64,000 nt of DNA from Planctomycetota bacterium (GTDB lineage Bacteria > Planctomycetota > UBA1135 > JACQFD01), in contig JACQFD010000039.1 in NCBI GenBank assembly GCA_016200225.1, positions 124,001 to 188,000 of the forward strand. The letters run 5' to 3'. Position 1 is the stretch's first letter. Every line of letters begins with the position of its first letter. The notes under the pieces were generated by a model. That model made no database searches and had not been told where the DNA came from. It saw only the letters and a list, made by a program, of their open reading frames with translations. Shown here piece by piece: positions 19,701 through 28,492 of the stretch. A program made the translations under genes and the position numbers.

Positions 19701-21473
19701 CCATGGCGCGAAAATAACAGTTTCGGCCGAAAGAGCCGGAGGATTGACGGACCAGGCCATGTACTGGCGCGGTTCGCCGTAGGATTGATATCCGGCGTTT
19801 CTTTGGTAGGGAGTCGTTTTGTAGCGTTGCACCCAGACGATGCCGCCCGTGCCCGTGTCGACGCAGGCCAGCGCGCCCAGATCCGTGGAAATGTAAACTC
19901 GATCGCCGTCGACCGCCGCGGGTCCGGACGCGAATTCGTGTCCCGTGCGGCCGAACATGTTGATGGGCGTGGTCCCCGTCACGATGGGCGTGTCCCAAAC
20001 GAGTTCGCCCGTTCTTAACTTAAATGCGGCGAGATGATACTCAACTGTAGCATCGTCGGGCATTTCATATAATGGAGCGATGACAAGATTTCCGGCGATG
20101 ATGGGAGGCCCGGAACAACGGTATTTATCAATAAAATCCGTGGAGTGGAGCGCCGTTTCGGATCGCCAATGATCCCAGATCGGCGCGCCCGACTTCGCGT
20201 CGAACGCGTGGAGTTTTCGGTAGGGGATGATCTCCTTTACGGGGATGTTGCTTTGAAAAATAACTTGCGAGCCGGTTTTCAGCGGCACCATCAGCGGCAC
20301 TACTACAATTCCATTCGCGACCGCGGGCGCGAGCGCCATTTTGTCGTCCTCGCCTTCTGTAAACTTCTGGCGATCGCTAAAATTGACACGGTCCCACTTG
20401 GACGCGAACGCGGGATCGTTCCAACGCGGTTTTCCGAGAACGAGGTCGAACGCGGCGAGGCTCCAGCCGTTCGAAATATATATAGTTTCATCGGAAATAA
20501 TAGGATAAATCGCGCGCGCCGACTTGACGCTGCCGGGCGGTTCCTCGAGGAGCCTCTTGCGCCACGGATTCTTATCCTTGATTTCGCCGGGATCGAGCGG
20601 CAGTTCGCCGGTGGCCGTCGAAAAGTAGCCCGGCCGCGCCGTTTTTGATAATTTTACATTAATATTCGCGAGAGATTTCAACGCAACGCGCTGGCCGCCG
20701 ACGTCGGCGAACTCTCCCGCGACTTCGCGCGGGATTTTGGCTTTTCCTCCGAGCGCCGTCTCGAGCATCGCCACGCGCGCGACGACGTCGGGATTGGTTT
20801 TATACGATTGTAATGTTAATAATCTTCGATAATAAGCGAGAGCCAGGTCGACGTCCCCGCGTTCGAGAAGTATGGATGCGACGGCCGCGATCGCGTCGAC
20901 TCCCGCGGCCGTCCATGGGAGTTCCTGATGGAGTCTTAGTAATCCTTCGAGACTCCGCGCGGCGAGCGCCGTTTCGTAGCGCGCCCGCGCCGAGGGTCCG
21001 TCGATTTTCTCGATCTGCTCCAACGTTTCGGGCGGCAGGTTCTCCAAATATTTTTGTAAAAAGTACGCGACGCCGAGCCACGTGTCGGATTCCTTCACGG
21101 CCTGCACGGAACCGTTTGCAAGATACTGAACGGGAACGAGACGATTTGCGTAATGGGAGACGAACGGCTGCAGCGTCGCAAGCGCGTCGGCGACGTGACC
21201 CTCTTGCAATAAGTTCAGCGAGAAATCGAATTCTTTCTGAACATTATTAGGAATCAACGAAAGTGTAATTTTCGGCCTGAACTCGTCCGATTGGCGGCCG
21301 AATGTACTGTTCGGATCCTGGCCGAAATTGTCCGGATTATTAAAACTTTGCGCGCGGGCCGCGGTCTCGCCGCTCAAGGCGATTGCCGCAACGATAAAAA
21401 TAAACAATCCCGCGCCGGCGGGCCGCCGGAAATTCGGTGCGCGGGGAGTCGTGTTGGGTGGCGGCATTTTCAT
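16701..21473 (-). CDS. Secreted PQQ-type beta-propeller / TPR protein
   Basis: This is a 1590-residue protein. The start at 21473 (ATG AAA ATG) gives a long signal sequence, with cleavage probably after 'GETAARAQ'; the second ATG is an alternative. The order is TPR-like helices (about 60-260), a first PQQ/WD-like propeller (about 310-760) with 'GKPRWNDP', 'SGAPIWDHW', 'TGELVWDTPI' and 'TGGIVWVQRY', a second TPR block (about 790-1080), and a second propeller (about 1110-1570) with 'SGAVLWTRQLE' and 'TGSIAWTSKP'. These are the blade motifs (G-x-x-x-W) of PQQ-type propellers, but no dehydrogenase active site was seen, so a structural or BamB-like binding role is more likely. It is in one train with the VWA proteins (7 bp from the upstream stop). 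Confidence 0.85.
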   Translation of the reverse strand: MKMPPPNTTPRAPNFRRPAGAGLFIFIVAAIALSGETAARAQSFNNPDNFGQDPNSTFGRQSDEFRPKITLSLIPNNVQKEFDFSLNLLQEGHVADALATLQPFVSHYANRLVPVQYLANGSVQAVKESDTWLGVAYFLQKYLENLPPETLEQIEKIDGPSARARYETALAARSLEGLLRLHQELPWTAAGVDAIAAVASILLERGDVDLALAYYRRLLTLQSYKTNPDVVARVAMLETALGGKAKIPREVAGEFADVGGQRVALKSLANINVKLSKTARPGYFSTATGELPLDPGEIKDKNPWRKRLLEEPPGSVKSARAIYPIISDETIYISNGWSLAAFDLVLGKPRWNDPAFASKWDRVNFSDRQKFTEGEDDKMALAPAVANGIVVVPLMVPLKTGSQVIFQSNIPVKEIIPYRKLHAFDAKSGAPIWDHWRSETALHSTDFIDKYRCSGPPIIAGNLVIAPLYEMPDDATVEYHLAAFKLRTGELVWDTPIVTGTTPINMFGRTGHEFASGPAAVDGDRVYISTDLGALACVDTGTGGIVWVQRYKTTPYQRNAGYQSYGEPRQYMAWSVNPPALSAETVIFAPWNSDSLLALDRETGRRVAHLAANDPIPERSGRSFGSVRHLLGIIDHTIYLAGDIVVALDAPSIDSPRFQTRAVWPESGAKYENRRQLRPTLTESTIIVPQMDEMVVIDNKNLRRMHGIPWAAEGSQTESPGHVVVGDGVIIVINNPDVTGHSNLEILVGNARRAQMANPNDPQIQERLGRCLRMRGETAFRNHDFGAAISDLDEAETYLFKSSENSDVIASLLLTKGRAHEGRGETAESIKAFKRAFESARDVDLRIEAGCVFEKSLPRESENEKLQLIKALESLAGARRGDVAPYGEIPYGLYFIFRRADIAVPRDVSGEIIKIPGAHTEAAISALQEVIRSFATEEIAKLHTSAGKLAEEKINDIIRVHGRDSYKSVEAEARRRFESLTDRSSPEEFGEIARFYPNSIISKDAAFSVITQLIKTGNPKEALVEGVSILSLSESEPEIRRVCLACARALEKLENPWLAAVYEARAKGAAAPRTNIYKEVRGPAAPFKTSTPPPGRLSFMGVLRPALNDGSAGDILFAFSQDNLYGLRSTASVGADANSYDNGESPFNAPLPRSIRKSTAEPDYDYIQFPFATVLNGIITIAHGGQVQGYKIRPQGEVFSLQFDGEIAHAAAAAGAIVVTIRGDSDHDAKAVCIDAVSGAVLWTRQLEHAFEPYIPVANASQVVLLPCGGDAPRKMVRFDLATGARLDTFRMPEALETLLGKHLKSVTESEKTEKTQRTRRSGPIQDRIRELAQLYQIYDNKLLFARPGSDGFVSALDLATGSIAWTSKPVENTRMKSILFANNEVLVLKEYNNASAGEELVSLDAQTGDPRILMKLPSNANIAGIPAYDACARWREPMVVALTSSSVRGNVRVASTRIDALDLATGRTWTSTMPVRVRAIEPQTLPGIGAETVAIAYSYESDMTDPLNEMRIFKRDTGNYAIDRAFALPGRPFGIVTTDSSFAVLAPKAQQPDDVQLLRLQTAQSTDPKSTTTDPRPNSRPGAESRSSK

Positions 21474-21480
21474 CGATCAT

Positions 21481-23964
21481 TTATAATAATTGCGAACGCT
21501 TGCGGAGCGCCCATTCGGCGGCCAGCACGACGACAAGCGTTAGAATCACGAGCCAGTGATCCCACAGATCGTGAAATTCAGAAGGCTCGGGAAATTCCTG
21601 CGCGCCGCCGCCCGGAAATCGCTTCGCGACTTGATCGATCCCGGAAAGCGGAAAATAATGATCGGTATTCGCTTTGTTCGCCGCCGACCCGCTCGACGAA
21701 ATACTAGCAATCGCGCGAAGCGTGCCCGCGTCGAGCATGGGATCGCGATTTTCGCGATCCGGGAGTCGCGCCTCGAATTCGACGGACGCGACGCGTTTGC
21801 CGCCCTGCTGATCGTCGCCCGTGATCCACGCCTCGTATCGGCCCTCTTCGTTTACTACAAATGCCGAATGAAACGTTCCGGGTTCGCCGGGCGCCGAATC
21901 TAACAATACGGATGTTACTTTTCCGGACTTGAGCGCGCGCACGAACGCCTGTTGATTGGGTTTGCGCGTCGGCTGAAACGAATCGTCGAGGACGCGCGCC
22001 TCGAGCGCCGCGCGATCGTTTAATTCAAATACCGAACGCTCGACGGCGAGCGTGTAGCGCCGGTCGCCGCTCTTCAGCCGGTTCAGCGCGAGATAACGAA
22101 TCACTTTGCGCCAGAATCGTTCGAAATACTGTTCGCCGAATACATATCGCCAGCGCCAGGTCGAGTCGATTCCCATGAACATGGTTCGGCCCTCGGGGAC
22201 GAACGTCGTCGCCGCGAGCACTAAGAATCCATAGCGGTTTCGCAGGTCGGGGTGACGCAACAAAACCTCCGCGCCGGGCTTCACTTTCTTGACCGGACAA
22301 AACCAATATTGGCCGCGAAGTCCGTTCGGTTCCTCGAAAAGCCTGCGGTTTTCGTCAATTAACTGTTCCGGCGTTTTTGTACCCTTCGTTTCGAACGGTT
22401 CTTCATACAAACGAACCAGTTCGTGCGGCGTCGTCGGGTTTTCGAGCCGCGGAAGGAACTCCTCCTTTTGTTCGCGGGGAAGCAGCGCTTCGTCGTCCTG
22501 ACTCGCGAGTTCGATCGGTAATAAATCCTGAATCGGCGTTCCCGCGTAGGATCGCGGCGAATCGTATTCTCCGGCAATCATTACAAATCCACCGCCGCGC
22601 CGCACGAACTCGCGCGTCGATTCCATAAATCGCTCGCGGTCCTCGCGCGTCGCGCCGAGCTTGTCGGGCGGCACGTCGCCGAACAGGATGACATCATAAT
22701 TTTCGAGCAGCGTCTGTCGATCGGTAGGAATCTCGGCGAGCGGTTTTTCGCCGCGCGTGCATTCCTGCAGAAAATCGCGGCCCGCGGACGTCAGGAAACA
22801 ATGAACAATAAGATTCTTGTCCGCGCGGAGCAGCGCATTCTTTAAATAACGATATTCCCAGCGCGCGACGCCTTCGATATATAAAACCCGGATTTTTTCC
22901 GGTTTTACTTGTATCGTGCGCCGCACGATGTTGTCGTCGGTGAGCGCTTCGTCGGGACGCGGCGGAACTTTAACTACAATTCGAAGTTCGCCGACTTGTT
23001 TCGGCGTGAATCGCAACGTCACGCGTTTTTGATTATCGACCGGCGTGAGCGTCGCTTCCTGCGTCGCGAGCGTTTCGCCCTCCGATCCTTCGGCGTCTTC
23101 GACGGCGAGAATCACCGGAACCGTGGCGCGTTCGAAACCGGTGCCGCTCACGCGCGCCGTCACGACGACTTCATCGTTTTCGAGCGCGATGTCGGGGGCC
23201 TCGACGATTTCAACACTAAGATTACTCGGAGCCGACGGGTCTCCGACGCCGACGGTGTAAATTTGCATTCCCTCGGAAGCCGCGAATCGCGCGGCTTCGC
23301 GCGGATCGCGCCCGTCGTTATTCTTGCCGTCGGATATCAGTATAATCGGCGTCGAACGGCCGCGGTTTTCCTCGAGCACGTGGAATAGCGCGTCGCCGAT
23401 GCGCGTGCGATCGCCGCGCCCTTCGATTTCATTCGCATTCGAAACCGGACTGACTTCATCGGAAAATCGATATAAACGAACGTCGTAGCCGAGATCCGTC
23501 AGCGATTTTTGTAATTTACCGTTCACGGCGCGCGCCGTGAGGTCGGCGCGCGTGTGGTTCGCGGGCGAGTCGGCGAGATCGAGGGCTTTTTGCAGCGCGT
23601 TTCGCTCCCCGTCGTCATTGTAAGCATCGGCGCGGCGCATGGACGCCGAGTCGTCGATCAAGACGGGGACGATCGTGCGCTGCGTTCTGTAATGAAACGT
23701 CTCCCGCACGGGCCGGAAAAGAATCGCCAACAAAAGCCCGAGCGCGAGAAGTCTTAGCAATGCAAGTTTGAACGTGTCGCGCCGCGGCGCGCCGCGCTCG
23801 AGGCCGTACGCGAGGCCGATGATAATTAAAAGCCCCGGCACGACGATGAGCGCGATCGCCCAAAGCGGCGGCGCATTTTGAAATACGAAGCGCGTTTTGG
23901 TCGCCAGATCCTCCGAACCCGCGGCGTTCGTTAATATATTAGATAGTGCGTTCGCGTTGATCAC
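21481..23964 (-). CDS. VWA / class-I-amidotransferase-fold membrane protein
   Basis: The GTG at 23964 overlaps the TGA of the BatA-like gene by 4 bp and gives 827 residues; a GTG at 23985 would add 7. Hydrophobic helices lie at about 28-48 and 58-75 and at the C-terminus ('HWLVILTLVVVLAAEWAL'). Between them is a VWA domain with a complete MIDAS start 'VLIDDSASM' and 'IILISDGKNN', then beta-sandwich sequence, then an amidotransferase-like Rossmann region ('RVLYIEGVARWEYRYLKNAL', 'YDVILFGDVPP'). No Cys-His-Glu triad was recognised, so this domain is probably non-enzymatic. Paired VWA membrane proteins next to MoxR and DUF58 are a known gene arrangement; here the bulk of the protein is probably periplasmic. 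Confidence 0.85.
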   Translation of the reverse strand: MINANALSNILTNAAGSEDLATKTRFVFQNAPPLWAIALIVVPGLLIIIGLAYGLERGAPRRDTFKLALLRLLALGLLLAILFRPVRETFHYRTQRTIVPVLIDDSASMRRADAYNDDGERNALQKALDLADSPANHTRADLTARAVNGKLQKSLTDLGYDVRLYRFSDEVSPVSNANEIEGRGDRTRIGDALFHVLEENRGRSTPIILISDGKNNDGRDPREAARFAASEGMQIYTVGVGDPSAPSNLSVEIVEAPDIALENDEVVVTARVSGTGFERATVPVILAVEDAEGSEGETLATQEATLTPVDNQKRVTLRFTPKQVGELRIVVKVPPRPDEALTDDNIVRRTIQVKPEKIRVLYIEGVARWEYRYLKNALLRADKNLIVHCFLTSAGRDFLQECTRGEKPLAEIPTDRQTLLENYDVILFGDVPPDKLGATREDRERFMESTREFVRRGGGFVMIAGEYDSPRSYAGTPIQDLLPIELASQDDEALLPREQKEEFLPRLENPTTPHELVRLYEEPFETKGTKTPEQLIDENRRLFEEPNGLRGQYWFCPVKKVKPGAEVLLRHPDLRNRYGFLVLAATTFVPEGRTMFMGIDSTWRWRYVFGEQYFERFWRKVIRYLALNRLKSGDRRYTLAVERSVFELNDRAALEARVLDDSFQPTRKPNQQAFVRALKSGKVTSVLLDSAPGEPGTFHSAFVVNEEGRYEAWITGDDQQGGKRVASVEFEARLPDRENRDPMLDAGTLRAIASISSSGSAANKANTDHYFPLSGIDQVAKRFPGGGAQEFPEPSEFHDLWDHWLVILTLVVVLAAEWALRKRSQLL

Positions 23965-26339
23965 GATCGCCTCCGGCCGAACCACGTCGCGAGAAGGGCT
24001 TCGAGTATGAGTATGCCGAGCGCCGATCCGATCAAGACCGGCCAGAGCTCGTTGTTTTTGTTATTTTGAGGATTCACGGGCGCTTCGGGGTCGATGGATC
24101 CGCCGACGCGGACGTCGAGTCCGGGAAGCGTCACTCCGACCGATTCCGCGCTCGCGCGCGACAAATCGCCCTCGGACGCGTCGAGGCCGACCGCGAATTT
24201 TAACGATGTCGAAGTCACGGCGCCGACGCCGCCCGCGGTTTCGATGTCGAATTGATATAAACCGGGTTTTTCGGTTTTGATATATTCAAGGGGATATCGA
24301 TCGCCGGAGGTTTTTTTCTTTTCATCGACGGCGATTTTCTCGTTGTGCGCGCCGGGATCCGTGACGGAGACGTTGCGCGGAAATCCCCGCGCCTCGGCGC
24401 GAAGCGGATGGTTTATTTGTACATTACGATTTTCGCGCGCGCCGGCCGACAACGCGTGGAGGCCGTCGAACAACAATGGCAATAATGTGCGCGGCTGGTC
24501 GGCGATGCGGCTCCATCGCTGATCGGGCGACAAATCCACCGAAGTTGTTATGACGCCGACGTGCCCGCGTCCGAAATCTTTAACGATGAAAAATGGCGAC
24601 AATTGTGCGTCGTTGTATCTCGCAAGCACGCGCGCGCCGCCTCGCACGTCCTCGGGCGAGACGTCGATCGAAAGAAATGTATAAACCGGAATTTCTGTAA
24701 GAAACACGCGGCGTTCGGGGGTTTCGAAAAACCGAAGATGCGGCGGAAACGGATCCTCGATGTTGGCCACGCGATAGGGCGGCATGTCGCGCGATTCCCT
24801 CGTTTGAGTTCCGGTGATGAGACCGGGGAAAATCCACTGATGCGGATCGTCGCCGGCATGCATGCGCAAACTGTATGAATTCGGATCGACTTTGTTTCCT
24901 AATATAAACAATACCGCGCCGCCGGCGTCCGCGTAGTCGCGCACGCGGCGCGCCTGGTCGTCGGTCAGTCCCTCGACGTTCGCGAACACGACGGCATCCG
25001 CTTGATCTAACAATTCCGGCTGCGAACCGAAGCGCGCGCGGTCGACCGGTTGATCGCCCACGATCTGGAACGGCGTGGCCGCGATCGGCTCCGACGGAGG
25101 CGCGAGCGCCATCGCGAGCATTCCCGCGGGCGATGTTTCAATTTCTCCGGTCGGCGCGCCGTCGACGAGCAGCACTTTCATCGGCGGCCGCACGTTTAAT
25201 ACAAAAGATCTCCGGTCGTCGGGCGATAATTTATCTTCTTCCGTGTAGATTTCAATCGTGTGGTCGCCGGGCTCGCGGAACATTAAATTAAACAATACTT
25301 CGCGTTCGGTGCCCGCGGCGAGAGATTCGACCGGCTGGGGCGATTCGCGATTGCCGTCGACGGTCGCGTTTACGACAATATTCGCACGCGGAGAAGATCC
25401 AAAATTATGAATGGCCGCTTTCAATTCGACGGGCAATCCTGTCGCGGGAAATTCCTCCGGGCTGTAGATGCGCGTCACACCGATGTTGTCGGGCGAATTA
25501 TCGTTCGATCCGACGTCGACGATGCGCATGACTACTTTTCGCATTGCTAATGATTGAGCCGCCGCTTGCATCGGCGTCAGCGCGGGCGCGGCCGGCGGAT
25601 TGGACGCGGACGGACTGGAGGCGGGCGGATTGGATGTCGTCGCCGCGGCGCCGCTCGCGTCAGGCGCGCGGTCGGTCTTTGGAAAGAAATTCGAGCGCTG
25701 CATATCTGTAATAAAGAACAATGTCACGCCCGAGCCGCTCTCGGCCGCGTTGCGTTTGCCATTCTTATCTTCGGGGGCGAGCGCGTCGGCCTCCGACGCG
25801 GCCATTTCGAGCGTCGTCGCGAGATCGAGCGACTCGAAACTCGGGTCGGTCGTGCGCGAAAGCACCTCCTTCGCGTTTTGTATATTACTCGCCGAGAGCC
25901 GGACGGGCCGTTGTTTTGCTAATATTACAGTTGCGCGGTCCTGGCGTTCGGATTTTAACGAATCGAGAATGCGTTTTGCCTCGGCGATCGCGCGATCGAA
26001 CGAGCGCGCGGAACCGTCGCGATACGCCATCGACCACGAGGCGTCGATCGCGATGATGACGTCGCGCCGCGCGTCGCCGATGCGCACGAGAGGCGAATCG
26101 TCGGAGACCCTCGGCCGCGCGATGCCGAGGCCGATCAACAAAACGGCGAGCGCGCGCAACAACAGTAATATTAAGTTTTCCATCTCGAGGCGGCGCCGCG
26201 TCTTTTTGTATGCACTTAACAAAAAAGACATCGCGCCCCAGCGGATGATTTGGAATCGCCGGCGGTTCAGTAAATGTATGATCACCGGCACCGAAACGGC
26301 GCCGATGCCAAGAATGGCCAGAAGCGGGTGCAGGAACAT
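23961..26339 (-). CDS. BatA-like VWA membrane protein
   Basis: This is a 792-residue protein. The N-terminal BatA domain (about 1-80) has two helices, including 'HPLLAILGIGAVSVPVIIHL' and 'LILLLLRALAVLLIGLG'. A VWA domain follows at about 95-210 with the MIDAS motif 'AIDASWSM', then an Ala/Pro/Ser linker (about 225-260), a CARDB-like beta domain (about 290-390, with 'ELKAAIHNFGSSPRANIVV'), an amidotransferase-fold region starting 'KVLLVDGAP', and a C-terminal helix (about 765-785). It sits between the DUF58 gene and a second VWA protein. In Bat systems the MoxR ATPase is thought to act on VWA partners; direct evidence for this set is lacking. Confidence 0.9.
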   Translation of the reverse strand: MFLHPLLAILGIGAVSVPVIIHLLNRRRFQIIRWGAMSFLLSAYKKTRRRLEMENLILLLLRALAVLLIGLGIARPRVSDDSPLVRIGDARRDVIIAIDASWSMAYRDGSARSFDRAIAEAKRILDSLKSERQDRATVILAKQRPVRLSASNIQNAKEVLSRTTDPSFESLDLATTLEMAASEADALAPEDKNGKRNAAESGSGVTLFFITDMQRSNFFPKTDRAPDASGAAATTSNPPASSPSASNPPAAPALTPMQAAAQSLAMRKVVMRIVDVGSNDNSPDNIGVTRIYSPEEFPATGLPVELKAAIHNFGSSPRANIVVNATVDGNRESPQPVESLAAGTEREVLFNLMFREPGDHTIEIYTEEDKLSPDDRRSFVLNVRPPMKVLLVDGAPTGEIETSPAGMLAMALAPPSEPIAATPFQIVGDQPVDRARFGSQPELLDQADAVVFANVEGLTDDQARRVRDYADAGGAVLFILGNKVDPNSYSLRMHAGDDPHQWIFPGLITGTQTRESRDMPPYRVANIEDPFPPHLRFFETPERRVFLTEIPVYTFLSIDVSPEDVRGGARVLARYNDAQLSPFFIVKDFGRGHVGVITTSVDLSPDQRWSRIADQPRTLLPLLFDGLHALSAGARENRNVQINHPLRAEARGFPRNVSVTDPGAHNEKIAVDEKKKTSGDRYPLEYIKTEKPGLYQFDIETAGGVGAVTSTSLKFAVGLDASEGDLSRASAESVGVTLPGLDVRVGGSIDPEAPVNPQNNKNNELWPVLIGSALGILILEALLATWFGRRRS

Positions 26340-26357
26340 ATATATTTATTATTCCCG

Positions 26358-27278
26358 CTACGCCCGCGCGCGCATGCGCGAGAGCCGCGCGCCGAGGTAC
26401 GCCGTGAGACCGACATCGAGCGGCGTATCTGTAGTTAAACGAACGATGTCGGTGCGGTCGCTCACGCAGCCGCGCATGAGCCGTTCGTCGTGCGCCTTGA
26501 ATTCCTTCAGATACGCCTCGCGAATCGCCCGCGGATCAATTAACAATTGCATCGGGCCCTCCATGTCGTCGAATCGCGTCATGCGGTCGAATTCGAAATG
26601 TACTTCGGCGGGGTCGAGTATGCGCAGCACGATCACGTCGTGGCCGCGCGCGCGCATGAGGCGCAGCGCGCGAAGCGTCTCGTCGGCGTCGCATAACAAA
26701 TCGGAAATTACAATTACAAGTCCGCGCCGGTGGATCGAATTGGCGCTTTCGAGAAGCGCTTTTCCGGGATTCGTGCTCGCCGACGGTTTCGCGCCTTCGA
26801 TGGCATGGATCAGCGCATCATAATGATTTTTTCCGCCCGCCGGCGGAACGACCGTGCGCACGTGCTCGTCGAATAATACCAGTCCGACGGCGTCGCGCTG
26901 TCCGAGAGCGAGATGCGCGAGGGCCGCCGCCGTCCACGTCGCATAATTAAATTTAGTAATCTGCTCGTCGCCGCCGCTCGCGGATGTGAATTCCATCGAT
27001 CCCGACGCATCGAGAAAAATGTGAGCCGCGAGGTTGGTCTCTTCCTCGAATTGTTTAATTGTGTAGCGATCGGAGCGCGCGAAAACTTTCCAATCGAGAA
27101 AACGAAGATCGTCGCCCGGCACGTATTGCCGGTGCTGGGCGAACTCCACGCTGACCCCACGAAATGGGGACCGGTGAAGTCCGGCGACAGTTCCCTCGAC
27201 GATCAGGCGCGCTTTGAGCTCGAGCCTATCGATTCGGTTGAGAACCCGCGGATCCAAAAACCTTCGGGAGTCGGGCAT
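26358..27278 (-). CDS. DUF58 family protein
   Basis: This is a 306-residue protein from the ATG at 27278 (a further ATG at 27299 is possible). The DUF58 hallmarks are present: N-terminal 'LDPRVLNRIDRLELKARL', 'GLHRSPFRG', then 'YVPGDDLRFLDWKVFARSD' and a VWA-like core with a MIDAS start 'FLDASGSMEF' and 'VIVISDLLCD'. There is no membrane helix, so it is probably cytoplasmic. Both possible starts lie inside the 3' end of the MoxR gene (overlap 53 or 74 bp), suggesting translational coupling. DUF58 proteins nearly always accompany MoxR ATPases; they are thought to bridge the ATPase and membrane VWA proteins. Confidence 0.9.
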   Translation of the reverse strand: MPDSRRFLDPRVLNRIDRLELKARLIVEGTVAGLHRSPFRGVSVEFAQHRQYVPGDDLRFLDWKVFARSDRYTIKQFEEETNLAAHIFLDASGSMEFTSASGGDEQITKFNYATWTAAALAHLALGQRDAVGLVLFDEHVRTVVPPAGGKNHYDALIHAIEGAKPSASTNPGKALLESANSIHRRGLVIVISDLLCDADETLRALRLMRARGHDVIVLRILDPAEVHFEFDRMTRFDDMEGPMQLLIDPRAIREAYLKEFKAHDERLMRGCVSDRTDIVRLTTDTPLDVGLTAYLGARLSRMRARA

Positions 27279-28299
27279 CGTCCAGTCCCGCGCTCGCATG
27301 GCGCGCCGTGTTGTCTATGAGTCGATCGATGAGGTGGTCGGAGGTGATGCCTTCCGCGGAGGCGGCGAAATTCGTCACCAAGCGGTGCCTGAGGACGGGA
27401 TGGGAGACGAGTTTCACGTCTTCAATGGATGCTTCCTTGCGTCCTTCCAGGATCGCGTTGGCCTTCGCGCCCAGAACAAGGAATTGCGACGCGCGCGGGC
27501 CGCCGCCCCACGTGACGGAAGTCTTAATAAAATCGGGCGATTCGTTCTGCGACGGCCGGGTTCTGCGCGCGAGTTCCACGGCATAATTAAGAACGTGATC
27601 GGCAATCGGGACGCGCCGGACGACATGTTGCAAATCGAGGATTTCCTGTTTTGTTAAAACCGGCCGGATCGGCGGCATTTCGCCTTCCGTCGTTAATCTT
27701 AATATTCGAACTTCCTCGTCCCTCGTGGGATAGTCGACCGATATCAAAAACATGAAGCGGTCGAGTTGCGCTTCGGGGAGCGGATAGGTTCCCTCCTGCT
27801 CGATTGGATTTTGTGTTGCTAATACAAAAAACGGCAGATCGAGATTGTGTCGTTTGCCGCCGCACGTGACTTGATACTCCTGCATCGCTTCGAGCAGCGC
27901 GGCCTGCGTCTTCGGCGGCGTTCTGTTAATTTCGTCGCCGAGGACGATGTTCGAAAAAAGCGGTCCGCGGATGAATCGAAATTCGCGCGTGCCGCTCGTG
28001 CGGTCTTCTTGAAGGACCTCGGTGCCAGTGACGTCCGCGGGCATCAAATCCGGCGTGAATTGTATGCGCGAAAATGTAAGGTCGAGCGCCTGCGCAAGCG
28101 ACCGCACGAGAAGCGTTTTCGCGAGTCCGGGGACGCCGACGAGAAGCGCATGTCCGCGCGAAAATAAACAAATAAGTAATTGATCGATGACGGCTTCCTG
28201 ACCAACGATCACACGCGAGAGTTCCTCTCGCAATTTGCGTCGCGCTTCAGGCACCTTCGCGAGCGTTTCGGCGTCGATGTCGTTTGTATTGTCGGGCAT
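27226..28299 (-). CDS. MoxR-family AAA+ ATPase
   Basis: This is a 357-residue protein from the ATG at 28299; the frame extends 10 codons upstream, but the N-terminus 'MPDNTND' fits the family better. Walker A is GVPGLAKT (about 55-62) and Walker B lies in 'NIVLGDEINR', followed by 'TPPKTQAALLEAMQE' and sensor-1 'FVLATQNPIEQEGTYPLPEA'. These identify MoxR ATPases, cytoplasmic chaperone-like enzymes thought to remodel VWA-domain partners. It is the first gene of the long minus-strand train, with a 193-bp divergent intergenic region upstream, so it probably carries the promoter for the whole set. Confidence 0.95.
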   Translation of the reverse strand: MPDNTNDIDAETLAKVPEARRKLREELSRVIVGQEAVIDQLLICLFSRGHALLVGVPGLAKTLLVRSLAQALDLTFSRIQFTPDLMPADVTGTEVLQEDRTSGTREFRFIRGPLFSNIVLGDEINRTPPKTQAALLEAMQEYQVTCGGKRHNLDLPFFVLATQNPIEQEGTYPLPEAQLDRFMFLISVDYPTRDEEVRILRLTTEGEMPPIRPVLTKQEILDLQHVVRRVPIADHVLNYAVELARRTRPSQNESPDFIKTSVTWGGGPRASQFLVLGAKANAILEGRKEASIEDVKLVSHPVLRHRLVTNFAASAEGITSDHLIDRLIDNTARHASAGLDDARLPKVFGSAGSQPNR

Positions 28300-28492
28300 G
28301 CTTGATATCCAAAAATCGGCTTGAGCCAATTACGTCGTCTGGTTGGGGATGGCGGGCTTGAAATCTTTCGACCGCTCGAACCCGCGTTCAATTTCGAGCG
28401 GCCGGACATTTTCGCAGAATCGGACGGAAAACGCTCCGATCTGATGTCCAACAAATTGGATTCCCCGCAGAGGAGGCTAGGTTGGCCGCGCG
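28300..28492. promoter_or_regulatory. Divergent intergenic region (MoxR train / SGNH-glk set)
   Basis: These 193 bp separate two divergently transcribed gene groups and must hold promoters for at least one of them. I could not assign convincing -35/-10 boxes. 'AGAGGAGG' about 15 nt before the ATG at 28493 is a plausible though distant ribosome binding site. A short inverted repeat of CGACCGCTCGAA and TTCGAGCGG flanks 28370-28405 and could be an operator; this is only a possibility. Confidence 0.4.
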
